From: Candidatus Competibacter sp.
GTDB lineage: Bacteria > Pseudomonadota > Gammaproteobacteria > Competibacterales > Competibacteraceae
Reading direction: 5' to 3'
DNA: 34,854 bases
NCBI GenBank assembly: GCA_029624815.1
Contig: JARSSH010000006.1
Span: forward strand, 1-34,854
A model generated the notes under the pieces. The model worked only from the letters and a program-made list of their open reading frames with translations. It did no database searches and was not told the DNA's origin. Position 1 is the stretch's first letter. Each line of letters begins with the position of its first letter. Shown here piece by piece: positions 7,329 through 15,889 of this stretch. The translations under genes were made by a program, and so were the position numbers.

Positions 7329-7577
7329 ATGACAGCCCTCCCGACAGACGGCGAGTTGGACAGACTGCTCAAGGCGGGACTCAAAATGGAACGCAGCGCA
7401 GCAAATTCGCTAAAACCGTTCATATTCCATGTTTACTACATGGAATATGCTTTTCTGGCCACCCTTGACGTAACAACCATAGGCGCTAGGCTCAAAGCAA
7501 CCTCATGGGTTCCAAGCGCTTCAAAGCGGCTCATCTTAGGAAAAATGGATGATTGCATAACACATCGAACCGACTAA
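7329..7577 (+). CDS. Doubtful small ORF, hypothetical
   Basis: An 82-codon ORF starting 47 nt after hypF with only a weak ribosome site (GGTGAG). The first 30 residues (GELDRLLKAGLKMERSA) look like a normal amphipathic protein start and are GC-rich at the DNA level. The rest crosses an inverted repeat and AT-rich sequence and looks unlike a folded domain. It could be the broken 5' end of a former gene or non-coding. I do not recognise it. Confidence 0.2.
   Translation: MTALPTDGELDRLLKAGLKMERSAANSLKPFIFHVYYMEYAFLATLDVTTIGARLKATSWVPSASKRLILGKMDDCITHRTD
7421..7449. repeat. Perfect 11-bp inverted repeat with 7-nt loop
   Basis: CATATTCCATG at 7421-7431 and CATGGAATATG at 7439-7449 are exact reverse complements around TTTACTA. 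A short CTTTTC follows. It could be a weak hypF terminator, an operator for the downstream cluster, or the tip of a lost mobile element. The stem is AT-rich, so terminator strength would be modest. Confidence 0.5.
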
Positions 7578-7758
7578 AACTCCTATTGTTTCAGATCGAA
7601 TCATCGATGAGAACAACCCTGTTTTCCTGGATGTCATAATCTCTTGGGCTAGCATCGTGTCCCGGTTCGAGTGGTTATCGAGGATGAGCTTGGAGTTTTA
7701 TCCAAACGACTGCATACCGAAAAATTCAGCCTAAATTTTTATAGGAGGGTATATCCGA

Positions 7759-9855
7759 ATGCCTAGACCAATCAGCAAAGCCGCCGGCAAACCCTTTCCA
7801 GTCGAGCCGGGATCGCCCCATCCCTTAGGAATGACCCTTGCGAAGGATGGTGTCAATTTTTCCCTATTCTCCGAACACGCCACTGGCGTCGAACTGCTGC
7901 TGTTCGACAATCACGACGACCTCCACCCCTTCCAAACGGTGACACTCGATCCGATCATCAACAAGACTTTTCATTTCTGGCATGTTTTTATAAAAAATGC
8001 CAAGGCCGGCATTCATTACGCTTTACGCGTCGATGGCCCAAACGATCCGGGTGCTGGCCATCGCTTTGATCGAGAAAAAATACTCATCGATCCGTACTCA
8101 AAAGGAAACGATAAAGCACTATGGAAACGCGGCGACGCTTGTTTACCGGGAGATAATCTGACTACCTCGTTACGTAGCGTGATTATCGATACCAACGATT
8201 ACGATTGGGAAGGCGACCAGCCACTTAAGCGGCCGCTGAATCAGACAGTAATATACGAACTGCACGTTGGAGGTTTCACTCGATCGGCCACTGCGGGAGT
8301 CAAGTATCCAGGTACTTTTGCCGCTGTTATAGAAAAAATTCCCTATCTAAAGGAACTCGGCGTTACAGCAGTCGAATTATTGCCGGTTTTCGAATTCGAC
8401 GATACGGAAGTTAGAGAGTTCGAGGGTCGGCCGCTTAGCAATTACTGGGGTTATAGCACCATGAGCTATTTCGCCCCACACCCGAGCTATTGCATCAGCC
8501 CAGAAGCGGGTAGCCATGTACGAGAATTCCGCGATATGGTCAAGGCGCTTCATAAAGCGGGTATCGAAGTTATTCTCGATGTGGTATTCAATCACACCGA
8601 TGAGGGCAACCATCAAGGGCCCGTTTTTTCCTTCAAGGGCATCGACAACAGTAATTATTACTACCTGTCACCACTGGATCGACGCTACTACTACGATTAC
8701 ACCGGCTGTGGTAACACCTTCAACTGCAATCATCCCATAGGGGAAAAATTCATCGTCGAATGTCTGAAGTACTGGGTCAAGGAAATGCATGTGGACGGCT
8801 TTCGTTTCGATGAGGCTTCGGTGTTGTCGCGCGGTGAGGATGGAGCACCGATGCAGTATCCACCCGTGTTATGGCAGATTGAATTGGATGAGGACTTGAT
8901 TGACGCTAAAGTCATTGCCGAGGCTTGGGATGCTGCTGGGCTGTATCAAATCGGCCATTTTCCCGGCTATCGTTGGGGTGAATGGAACGGCCGTTACCGC
9001 GACGACATTCGCCGCTTCGTCAAGGGCGATGCCGGTATCATCGGCACCGTGGCCTCGCGTCTGTCGGGCAGCGCCGATTTATATCAATGGCGCGGCCATT
9101 TGCCGGTCAACAGCGTTAATTTTCTGGTCGCCCACGATGGCTTTACTCTCAACGACCTTGTCGCTTATAACGATAAGCACAACTGGGCAAACGGCGAGCA
9201 CAATAACGACGGCATCAACGAGAATTTGAGCTGGAATTGCGGCGTGGAGGGCGATACGGACGATACCGGCATCGAGGCGCTGCGCAACCGACAAATCAAA
9301 AATTTCGCTACCCTGTTGATGATGTCCCAGGGTGTACCGATGATGGTCATGGGCGACGAAGTGCGACGCACCCAGAAAGGCAACAACAACGCCTATTGCC
9401 AAGACAATGAGATCAGTTGGTTCGACTGGAGTCTGGTTGATAAGAACAAGAGTCTGTTTCGGTTTTGGAAAGAACTGATCGCCTTTAGGCTGCGCCATGA
9501 TACGGCGCACCGATCCCGTTATTTCACTGGGGCTGTCAACGAGCGTGGATTTGCCGATCTCACCTGGCATGGTTGCGAACTTAACGAGCCAAACTGGGAC
9601 GATCCCAATGCCCGCGCCCTGGCAGCTACTTCCGGTGGGATGGGTAACGAAGCAGACCTTCACGTTATGATGAATATGTATTGGGAGCCGCTGAGTTTTG
9701 CCATCCCGCCCATTTCAGGGCGTAAATGGTATCGAGTAATCGATACCGCTTTGGAATCCCCGGACGACATCATGACACCGGGTCAGGAATCCGAGATTGC
9801 CGCCGACCGATATTCGGTAAGTGGACGCAGCGTCGTGGTGTTGATTTCCAAGTAA
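7759..9855 (+). CDS. glgX: GlgX/isoamylase-type glycogen debranching enzyme (GH13)
   Basis: This 698-residue protein hydrolyses alpha-1,6 branches of glycogen-like glucans. A CBM48-like N-terminal domain (about 15-110, PHPLGMTLAKDGVNFSLFSEHA) precedes the GH13 barrel. Conserved regions are VILDVVFNHT at 271-280, DGFRFDEAS at 346-354 (nucleophile Asp351), VIAEAWD at 385-391 (acid/base Glu388) and FLVAHDG at 455-461 (transition-state Asp460). The DAAGLYQIGHFPGYRWGEWNGRYRDDIRRF stretch is typical of GlgX/isoamylase, resembling the plant and cyanobacterial type more than pullulanase. The start is supported by AGGAGGG at 7743-7749. It opens a five-gene same-strand cluster with an NTF2-like protein, a GMC oxidoreductase, a DJ-1 protein and an AGE-STAS protein. 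The DNA is AT-richer than the hyp genes on either side, suggesting separate origin. Exact chain-length preference is unknown. Confidence 0.9.
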   Translation: MPRPISKAAGKPFPVEPGSPHPLGMTLAKDGVNFSLFSEHATGVELLLFDNHDDLHPFQTVTLDPIINKTFHFWHVFIKNAKAGIHYALRVDGPNDPGAGHRFDREKILIDPYSKGNDKALWKRGDACLPGDNLTTSLRSVIIDTNDYDWEGDQPLKRPLNQTVIYELHVGGFTRSATAGVKYPGTFAAVIEKIPYLKELGVTAVELLPVFEFDDTEVREFEGRPLSNYWGYSTMSYFAPHPSYCISPEAGSHVREFRDMVKALHKAGIEVILDVVFNHTDEGNHQGPVFSFKGIDNSNYYYLSPLDRRYYYDYTGCGNTFNCNHPIGEKFIVECLKYWVKEMHVDGFRFDEASVLSRGEDGAPMQYPPVLWQIELDEDLIDAKVIAEAWDAAGLYQIGHFPGYRWGEWNGRYRDDIRRFVKGDAGIIGTVASRLSGSADLYQWRGHLPVNSVNFLVAHDGFTLNDLVAYNDKHNWANGEHNNDGINENLSWNCGVEGDTDDTGIEALRNRQIKNFATLLMMSQGVPMMVMGDEVRRTQKGNNNAYCQDNEISWFDWSLVDKNKSLFRFWKELIAFRLRHDTAHRSRYFTGAVNERGFADLTWHGCELNEPNWDDPNARALAATSGGMGNEADLHVMMNMYWEPLSFAIPPISGRKWYRVIDTALESPDDIMTPGQESEIAADRYSVSGRSVVVLISK

Positions 9856-9926
9856 GCTATCGTCATCTTTTCTGCTCTGCATTTCGGCAGAAATCAATAT
9901 TCAACCACTATAGAGGAAGCCTGGAT

Positions 9927-10490
9927 ATGGCAAGACGAAATTATTATGAGGAATTGAGTGCGGATTATTCCAAACCGGACCCTATTCCAGAACCACTTCG
10001 CTCACAATTAATCGAGGATGGATTACGTTTTGCGGCGATGAAGGAAGAGACGCTGCCGACGATAGACGCCAGCTACACGGCCGAGCAAATCGAGAAAGAA
10101 AATAAGGCATGGTGGCCAACTCACTGTGAAGCACTGCGTCAAGGGCGCGGCGATATTTTGATCGCCGAGTATCGGGACGATCTTGTTTATTTCTGCCAAG
10201 ATGGCCCTTATTACGGGGTCAATCAGCAGAAAGTACGGGAAAAACACTGGTGGGCCTTGATTGCTCAGCCGGGCGTCACCATGACGTGGCCGATCGCGAT
10301 GTTTCACAGCGAGTTCGTGCATTTTGAGTGGGCCTGCATGGACGACGCCACCCATGAGACGATTGCCAAGGGCAGCGTTTGCTGGGTACGGCGCGGACAT
10401 CGCGGTGGTTGCCATTTCAAGAGCGAACAACTCACCTTCTATCGCGATGTCTTCGCCAGTACGGAGCTGCTGAAGTTGATCAAGACCTAG
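9927..10490 (+). CDS. NTF2/SnoaL-like small protein
   Basis: This 187-residue soluble protein has no signal peptide. Residues about 80-185 show the NTF2/SnoaL-like pattern: a Trp-rich helix (KAWWPTHCEALRQGRGD), then long beta-strands (LVYFCQDGPYYGVNQQKVREKHWWAL, MFHSEFVHFEWACMD, VCWVRRGHRGGCHFKSEQLTFY). Such domains are cone-shaped beta sheets used as small-molecule pockets, for example in ketosteroid isomerases and polyketide cyclases, or as non-catalytic partners. ATG 9927 is preceded by GAGGAAG. It sits between the debranching enzyme and the GMC oxidoreductase, so a role on an oxidised sugar or as an accessory subunit is possible. The fold call is moderate; the reaction is unknown. Confidence 0.65.
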   Translation: MARRNYYEELSADYSKPDPIPEPLRSQLIEDGLRFAAMKEETLPTIDASYTAEQIEKENKAWWPTHCEALRQGRGDILIAEYRDDLVYFCQDGPYYGVNQQKVREKHWWALIAQPGVTMTWPIAMFHSEFVHFEWACMDDATHETIAKGSVCWVRRGHRGGCHFKSEQLTFYRDVFASTELLKLIKT

Positions 10491-10603
10491 AAATGCGTGG
10501 GCGGAATTACCTATGCTTTTATCCAATCCGAAACGCGACGAAGATTAAGAGTACGGTCCCGCCCCACGCTGACCAGACAACACCAAAGCGAGGAGAATAG
10601 CCG

Positions 10604-12148
10604 ATGGCTGAAGAACACGATGCGATTGTGATCGGTAGCGGATTTGGCGGATCCATTGCTGCTTACCGGCTTGCGGAGAAAGGGATTAAAACGCTGCTTC
10701 TGGAACGTGGCAAATGGTGGCCGATCACCGATCAACAGGATACGTTTTGCACTTACCGGGAACCGGATGGGCGGGCGGCTTGGTTGAGCAATGAAACGGT
10801 TATGTTCGAGCCCAAGCCGATCGACAAACATGTCGGCCTTTTGGAGCGCCATATCGAGGATGGCATTACCGTATGGTGCGCAGCGGGCGTCGGTGGCGGT
10901 TCGCTGGTTTACAACACGGTGCTTTACCAACCGAGCCGCGCCAACTGGAACCGAGTTTTCCCGCTGGAAATCCCTTACGATGAAATGGATACCGTTTATT
11001 ACCCCCGAGTGCGCAGCGTAATCCAGCCCTCGCCCATTCCAGGGGATGTGTTGGAGTCCGAGTATTATGTGTCGACCCGGATCATGGCGGAACAGGCGGC
11101 TTTAGCCGGCATGAAGGTCCGCCGCGCCGATCTGGGTTCGGACTGGGATGTGGTTCGCCAAGAACTGCGGGGCGAAAAAAAACCGGCCGCTATCGCCGGG
11201 GAAATCTGGTACGGCATCAATAGCGGCGTCAAACGCAGCCTGGACCATAATTACCTGTCCCTGGCCCAGGCAACGGGCCATGTCGAAATTCTCGCACTGC
11301 ATCGAGTGATCGATATCGCCGAGGAGGGTAAAAACCGTTACCAAGTGACTTGCCACCGCATCGACGAGCAGGGCGAAGTGCAGGAAACCAAGACTTTCGT
11401 GACCGCCAAGCTGTTCCTGGCGGCCGGCTCCATGGGCACTTCGAAGATGCTGGTACGGGCCAAGGCCACCGGCACGCTTCCGGCGTTAAACGATTATGTG
11501 GGTCAATTCTGGGGCAACAACGGCGACACCTTCGCCACCCGCAAAGTATCCACGCGCACCAACGGAGGACAGGGGGGCCCCGCCTCCATCATCATCGAGC
11601 ATCACGACAATCCGATTCTGCCGCAGGCGATCATCGTATTTCCGGAATGGGATGCGCCCGAAGGCACATTGACGACCCTGGGCATGACCTTGCCCGCCGA
11701 TTTGGGCTCTTTTCATTATGACCCCAAGACCGACCAAACGCATTTGACTTTCCACTTGGATTCGCCGGGCAATCAAAAAATGCTGGATGCGGTCAATCTC
11801 ACCTACGCCTTGTTGGACAACAACAATCCCTATGAGATGCCGATCAAGGGCAGCCTTAATTTTACCGGCCATTACTTCTGCCCGATCAATGGCTTCCCGG
11901 AACCGGGCAGCCAAAGCGTTGCTCGTGACAAAACCCAAGCCGGCGCCGGCGTTACGGCGCATCCCTGCGGTGGGGTCGTATTAGGTAAAGCGTGCGACAT
12001 GTACGGTCGGGTACAGGGCTATCGGGGACTTTACGTCGTCGATGCCGCGATCATACCGGGGTGTACCGCGGCCACGAATCCTGCCTTGACCATTGCCGCC
12101 ATTGCGGAGCGCTGCATGGAAGATATTGTGGCCAAAGATTTTGGCTGA
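10604..12148 (+). CDS. GMC-family FAD-dependent oxidoreductase
   Basis: This 514-residue flavoprotein starts with a dinucleotide fold, DAIVIGSGFGGSIAAYRLAEKG (6-27), followed by LLLERG. The C-terminus holds the GMC signature: HPCGG with His453, then GLYVVDAAIIPGCTAATNPALTIAAIAERC with Asn492. This His/Asn pair matches the catalytic pair of GMC oxidases and dehydrogenases. The overall layout resembles cholesterol-oxidase-like or bacterial alcohol dehydrogenase-like GMC proteins rather than choline dehydrogenase. There is no Tat or Sec signal, so it is likely cytoplasmic. GAGGAG precedes ATG 10604. Its neighbours are glucan/sugar enzymes, so a sugar, sugar alcohol or aldehyde substrate is more likely than a sterol; this is inference. 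The electron acceptor is unknown. Confidence 0.87.
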   Translation: MAEEHDAIVIGSGFGGSIAAYRLAEKGIKTLLLERGKWWPITDQQDTFCTYREPDGRAAWLSNETVMFEPKPIDKHVGLLERHIEDGITVWCAAGVGGGSLVYNTVLYQPSRANWNRVFPLEIPYDEMDTVYYPRVRSVIQPSPIPGDVLESEYYVSTRIMAEQAALAGMKVRRADLGSDWDVVRQELRGEKKPAAIAGEIWYGINSGVKRSLDHNYLSLAQATGHVEILALHRVIDIAEEGKNRYQVTCHRIDEQGEVQETKTFVTAKLFLAAGSMGTSKMLVRAKATGTLPALNDYVGQFWGNNGDTFATRKVSTRTNGGQGGPASIIIEHHDNPILPQAIIVFPEWDAPEGTLTTLGMTLPADLGSFHYDPKTDQTHLTFHLDSPGNQKMLDAVNLTYALLDNNNPYEMPIKGSLNFTGHYFCPINGFPEPGSQSVARDKTQAGAGVTAHPCGGVVLGKACDMYGRVQGYRGLYVVDAAIIPGCTAATNPALTIAAIAERCMEDIVAKDFG

Positions 12149-12188
12149 ATTGGAGTTGCTTTCATCTCTATTGTCGAGGAAGGTTATT

Positions 12189-12821
12189 ATGGCTAAAGAT
12201 CCTGTCCGGGGCATTCTCGGTGAACCCGTCAAAGGGAAAATCGGCGTATTGATCGAGGATCATTTCGATCAGACCGAATTTCGCAAATTCAACACCTTCT
12301 TCCCCGAACGGGGTTATCAGCTTGTTTACCTCTCTCATTTGTGGGGTAACTCCGAATTAACGTTCGGTTCGAATCCCGACGAGGGTTATGTGGAGGAGCA
12401 TGTCATCGTCAGCACCGAACTGAACGATGTGCAACCAGCCGATTTCAAAGGCATCCTTCTGATTGGCGCCTATGCCACCGATCGCCTGCGTTATGAGACC
12501 AACCCCCGCAAGGGGCAGCCCAACATGTCGCCAGCCGTGGTGTTTTTACGCAAAGCGGTGGCCACGCCGAATCTCAAGATCGGCACCATTTGCCACAGCC
12601 TGTGGCTATTCTGCGCCGATTCTTCATTGCTCAAAGGCCGCAAGGTGACTTGTGCCCACAACATTATCTGTGATGTGGAAAACGCGGGTGGCGACGTCGT
12701 TTTCGACGGCGACCAGACGGCCGACATCGTGCTCGATGGCAATTTGATTTCCGGCAAGCATCCAGCCGTTACTGACCGCCTCGTGGATACCTTCCTGGCC
12801 GAAATCGAAAAACCCGGCTAG
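12189..12821 (+). CDS. DJ-1/PfpI-family protein
   Basis: This 210-residue protein has the DJ-1/PfpI (class I glutamine amidotransferase-like) fold. KIGVLIEDHFDQTEF at 17-31 carries the family's acidic residue (Glu23), and IGTICHSLWLF at 131-141 is the nucleophile elbow with Cys135-His136. Members include intracellular proteases, glyoxalase III and general stress proteins. ATG 12189 has GAGGAAGG in front. It lies 40 nt after the GMC oxidoreductase, so it is almost certainly co-transcribed. In that setting, removal of reactive dicarbonyl by-products (glyoxalase-like activity) is a reasonable guess. Insertions around residues 55-70 and 96-115 distinguish it from short DJ-1 proteins. Confidence 0.82.
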   Translation: MAKDPVRGILGEPVKGKIGVLIEDHFDQTEFRKFNTFFPERGYQLVYLSHLWGNSELTFGSNPDEGYVEEHVIVSTELNDVQPADFKGILLIGAYATDRLRYETNPRKGQPNMSPAVVFLRKAVATPNLKIGTICHSLWLFCADSSLLKGRKVTCAHNIICDVENAGGDVVFDGDQTADIVLDGNLISGKHPAVTDRLVDTFLAEIEKPG

Positions 12822-12890
12822 CGCTTTAACCTCCACACTTGGTGTTCACCCACTGACCTGAGTAGTCACCCACGGTAGAGAGCCCACTCC

Positions 12891-15026
12891 ATGAACAATA
12901 TCGATTTCACCTTTTCAGACTTGATCGCCGGCTATGTCACGAGCCACGACCAGGCCAGCGACAGTTTCGGCCTGAAAACTTCGGACGGCCGCGAATACAC
13001 GGTGCATATCGCCGTCAATTGTTATGCGGAGCTGGTCCGGAATTTGGGCGAAGCATTCCACGACGCCAGCGGAACCATGCGGGAAATGCTGACGCCTGAC
13101 CGGTTTCTGTTCGCCTACGGCATTTTTTATCCAGACGGTGCTGGCGGTGATTATCGCTTCGATGTCAAACATATCGTTTTTCTAGGCCGGACCGAGAACG
13201 AGTATCTATTCGAAAAACAGGACTGGTGGATTCAGCAGATTCGCCAATTGGCCGATTTTTATCTCACCGCCGAATTCGGCGATGGTGACATCGATTATAC
13301 CCAGTATCGTACCAATCTGGCGCTGACCGGCGAGAAATTACGCAGCGGCCGACAGGAAACCGACACTATTTCCCGGCTGGTGTATGGCTTTTCCTCGGCG
13401 TTTCTGCTGACCGGAGATGAACGTTATCTGGAGGCCGCGCAAAAAGGCACCAAGTATCTGCGTGACCACTTCCGATTCAAGGATAAGAGCGAGGATATCT
13501 GCTACTGGTATCATGCCGTCGATCTCAACGAAGACGGCACCGAGCAAAAAATTTTCGCCTCCGAATTCGGCGACGATTATCATGCCCTTCCCTGTTACGA
13601 GCAGATCTACGCCTTGGCTGGCCCCACTCAGACTTACCGGGCGACTGGCGATCGGCTGATCATGGACGACATTAAATCCACCATTAATTTATTCAACCGT
13701 TTTTACAAGGATAAAAGCGAGAAAGGCGGTTATTACTCGCACATCGATCCCATTACCCTGAGTCCTTACAGCGAGACTCTGGGACACAATCGGGCGCGAA
13801 AAAACTGGAATTCCGTCGGCGATCACGCGCCCGCCTACTTGATCAATTTGTGGCTGGCGACCGAGGCGCCGGAATACGCGGATTTTCTGGAATACACGTT
13901 CGACACCATCGCCCGGCGTTTTCCCGATTATGAGGAAAGCGATTTCGTGCAGGAAAAATTCCACGATGATTGGTCCAAGGACCAGACTTGGGGTTGGCAG
14001 CAGAATCGGGCGGTGGTCGGCCATAATCTCAAGATCGCCTGGAATCTGATGCGCATGAACAGTCTGAAAAACAAGGATGATTATGTAGCCTTGGCAACCA
14101 AAATCGCGGAATTGATGCCCAAGGCGGGCGGCGATCCGCAACGCGGCGGCTGGTATGACGTGGTTGAACGTGTCCTCGCTCCGGGCGAGAAATTCCACCG
14201 CTTCGCCTGGCACGACCGCAAAGCCTGGTGGCAGCAGGAGCAAGGCATCCTGGCCTATCTCATTTTGCATGGCGTACTCAAGGAGCCCGAGCATCTGCGC
14301 ATCGCCCGCGAGTCCGCTGCGTTCTACAACGCCTGGTTTCTGGATACCGATAGCGGCGGGGTGTACTTCAACGTCCTGGCCAATGGCCAACCCTATGCCT
14401 TGGGCACCGAACGCGGCAAGGGCAGCCATTCGATGGCCGGCTATCATTCCTTCGAACTGGCTTATCTATCGGCGGTGTATACCAATCTGCTGATCACCAA
14501 GGAACCGATGGATTTCTACTTCAAACCCATACCCGGTGGGTTTTCCGACAATGTGCTGCGGGTGCAACCGGACATTCTGCCCAAGGGCAGCATTTGTATC
14601 AGCGAGGTGTGGGTCAATGGCCATGCCTACGATGACTTCGACGCCGACGCCTTGACGGTGAAACTGCCCGAGGGTCACGGCGAAATCACCGTGCGCGTCC
14701 GTATTGCGCCAAGCGAGGCGAATTTTACCGCCGATCTGGTCGAAGTGACCGGCGGCATGGCCAAAATCGTCTTGCAAGGCACGCTCGGACCACGAGGCAT
14801 CCGGTATCTGGAAGAGCAGGTCGAAGCGGCGCGAGCGCGGAACGTCGGCGGCATTCTATTCGATATGGTTAAGCTGGACTCCATCAGTAGCGAGGCGCTG
14901 CGTTACATCGTGTTCAGCAAGCAGACCTTCGGATCGTCCTTCAAGCTTTCCGTGACTGGCGCTCAAACGGATGTAAAAAGCGCCATCGAAGCCAGCGAAC
15001 TCAATGATGAAGTGAGCTGGATTTAA
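12891..15026 (+). CDS. AGE-family epimerase-like protein with C-terminal STAS domain
   Basis: This 711-residue protein has three parts. Residues 1-115 form an uncharacterised beta-rich N-terminal domain. Residues about 120-540 form an (alpha/alpha)6 barrel like the N-acylglucosamine/cellobiose 2-epimerase family; supporting motifs are GHNLKIAWNL (377-386), KAWWQQEQGILAYL (444-457), and YHSFELAYLSAVYTNLL (518-534), with His378 and the WWQQE segment matching active-site positions. Residues about 620-711 look like a STAS domain of anti-sigma-antagonist type: ILFDMVKLDSISSEALRYIVF aligns with the usual ISSAGLRVLL pattern, putting the candidate phosphoacceptor at Ser667. A STAS fusion to a sugar epimerase is unusual and suggests control by a kinase/phosphatase or partner docking. 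It ends the cluster and is followed by a strong terminator. The epimerase substrate cannot be read from sequence. Confidence 0.8.
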   Translation: MNNIDFTFSDLIAGYVTSHDQASDSFGLKTSDGREYTVHIAVNCYAELVRNLGEAFHDASGTMREMLTPDRFLFAYGIFYPDGAGGDYRFDVKHIVFLGRTENEYLFEKQDWWIQQIRQLADFYLTAEFGDGDIDYTQYRTNLALTGEKLRSGRQETDTISRLVYGFSSAFLLTGDERYLEAAQKGTKYLRDHFRFKDKSEDICYWYHAVDLNEDGTEQKIFASEFGDDYHALPCYEQIYALAGPTQTYRATGDRLIMDDIKSTINLFNRFYKDKSEKGGYYSHIDPITLSPYSETLGHNRARKNWNSVGDHAPAYLINLWLATEAPEYADFLEYTFDTIARRFPDYEESDFVQEKFHDDWSKDQTWGWQQNRAVVGHNLKIAWNLMRMNSLKNKDDYVALATKIAELMPKAGGDPQRGGWYDVVERVLAPGEKFHRFAWHDRKAWWQQEQGILAYLILHGVLKEPEHLRIARESAAFYNAWFLDTDSGGVYFNVLANGQPYALGTERGKGSHSMAGYHSFELAYLSAVYTNLLITKEPMDFYFKPIPGGFSDNVLRVQPDILPKGSICISEVWVNGHAYDDFDADALTVKLPEGHGEITVRVRIAPSEANFTADLVEVTGGMAKIVLQGTLGPRGIRYLEEQVEAARARNVGGILFDMVKLDSISSEALRYIVFSKQTFGSSFKLSVTGAQTDVKSAIEASELNDEVSWI

Positions 15027-15040
15027 TCCTGCGCCTGCTC

Positions 15041-15071
15041 AAGGTGGGCTTAAGGAATGAGCCCGCCTTTT
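15041..15071 (+). terminator. Rho-independent terminator after the AGE-STAS gene
   Basis: AAGGTGGGCT (15041-15050) pairs with AGCCCGCCTT (15060-15069) over ten pairs, one of them a G-U wobble, around a 9-nt loop. TTTT follows at 15068-15071. It lies between convergent genes and ends the five-gene cluster. Confidence 0.8.
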
Positions 15072-15094
15072 CGCCCGCGCCAACCGGCGCACCC

Positions 15095-15889
15095 TTATTT
15101 TGGAGCTTTCGCGATTTCGAGGATACTTGAATAGCTATTTGGAAAACCGATGTTGACAACCCCTGTTGCGGGATGATCCATCTCGATGACCACGTAGATC
15201 ACGACCGCAATTAAAGCCGCCAATAGGGACATCATAACGATATGCGCCCAGACATTCTCGGTCCCGAACAGGAATGTGAAGCCGATGGTAACAACGGCTC
15301 CGACGATGAGTGCGAGCCAAATCGCACTCGGCAACTCCTCGTGAGCGGCCTGATGACGGAGACTGCGATACTTCACCAAGTCGTTCAGGTTTTGAAGAAT
15401 CTGGGTATACAGAATCTGCTCGTGTTCGCTATCCGGAACAATATTGTCGATTAGACTAAGTAGCTGATTTATATCGGCCTCCTGACCTTCGAACGATTGG
15501 TCGGCACGTAGGGTATCCTTTTTACCAACGGCTTGACGGATATACCCTAAGAATCCATCCTGCATGGCGTTTGAAGCTGTTTCATCCGGATAGGCCACGA
15601 TATTTTTATATAAAACCAAGGCAGTGCTACTTTCATTTGCGACATTTTCCTCGGCATCATAATACTGCTGCCAAACGACGATGACGACAAATGCCAATAG
15701 TACGCCATAAGTGACGCCCAAGGTCGCAAAAACGAAACCCGCCACATCATTATGAATCTGCCTAACTTGAACGGGTATGAAGCGGTGAACTATAAGAAAC
15801 CCGACTATCGAGAAAGATACCGCAATCGCTACCAATAGAAAGACAGCCAACCATTGAGGCAATGCGAGCAGTTGGGCGGAAAATGACAT
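15095..15889 (-). CDS. DUF4239 (bestrophin-like) membrane protein
   Basis: This 264-residue protein has four predicted membrane helices: two N-terminal (about 10-33 and 53-78) and two C-terminal (about 192-215 and 218-240), with a soluble helical region between them. FATLGVTYGVLLAFVVIVVWQQYYDAEENVANESSTALVLY is the characteristic DUF4239 block, a family noted for resemblance to bestrophin channels. The start is the ATG at 15889 preceded by CGGAG; an upstream in-frame start would add 12 residues without a site. It is transcribed towards the AGE-STAS gene and away from hypC. Function is unknown; an ion channel is only a family-level suggestion. Confidence 0.82.
   Translation of the reverse strand: MSFSAQLLALPQWLAVFLLVAIAVSFSIVGFLIVHRFIPVQVRQIHNDVAGFVFATLGVTYGVLLAFVVIVVWQQYYDAEENVANESSTALVLYKNIVAYPDETASNAMQDGFLGYIRQAVGKKDTLRADQSFEGQEADINQLLSLIDNIVPDSEHEQILYTQILQNLNDLVKYRSLRHQAAHEELPSAIWLALIVGAVVTIGFTFLFGTENVWAHIVMMSLLAALIAVVIYVVIEMDHPATGVVNIGFPNSYSSILEIAKAPK

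Larger units (their letters stand above)
7282..7758. other. 477-bp gap between hypF and the debranching-enzyme gene
   Basis: Base composition shifts here from the GC-rich hyp genes to AT-richer sequence. The gap contains one doubtful ORF (7329-7577) and a perfect inverted repeat (7421-7449). Its right end has AGGAGGG at 7743-7749, the ribosome site of the next gene. No promoter hexamers stand out, and no IS, tRNA or attachment-site repeat was seen. It may be the left junction of an insertion that split the hyp genes. Confidence 0.5.
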
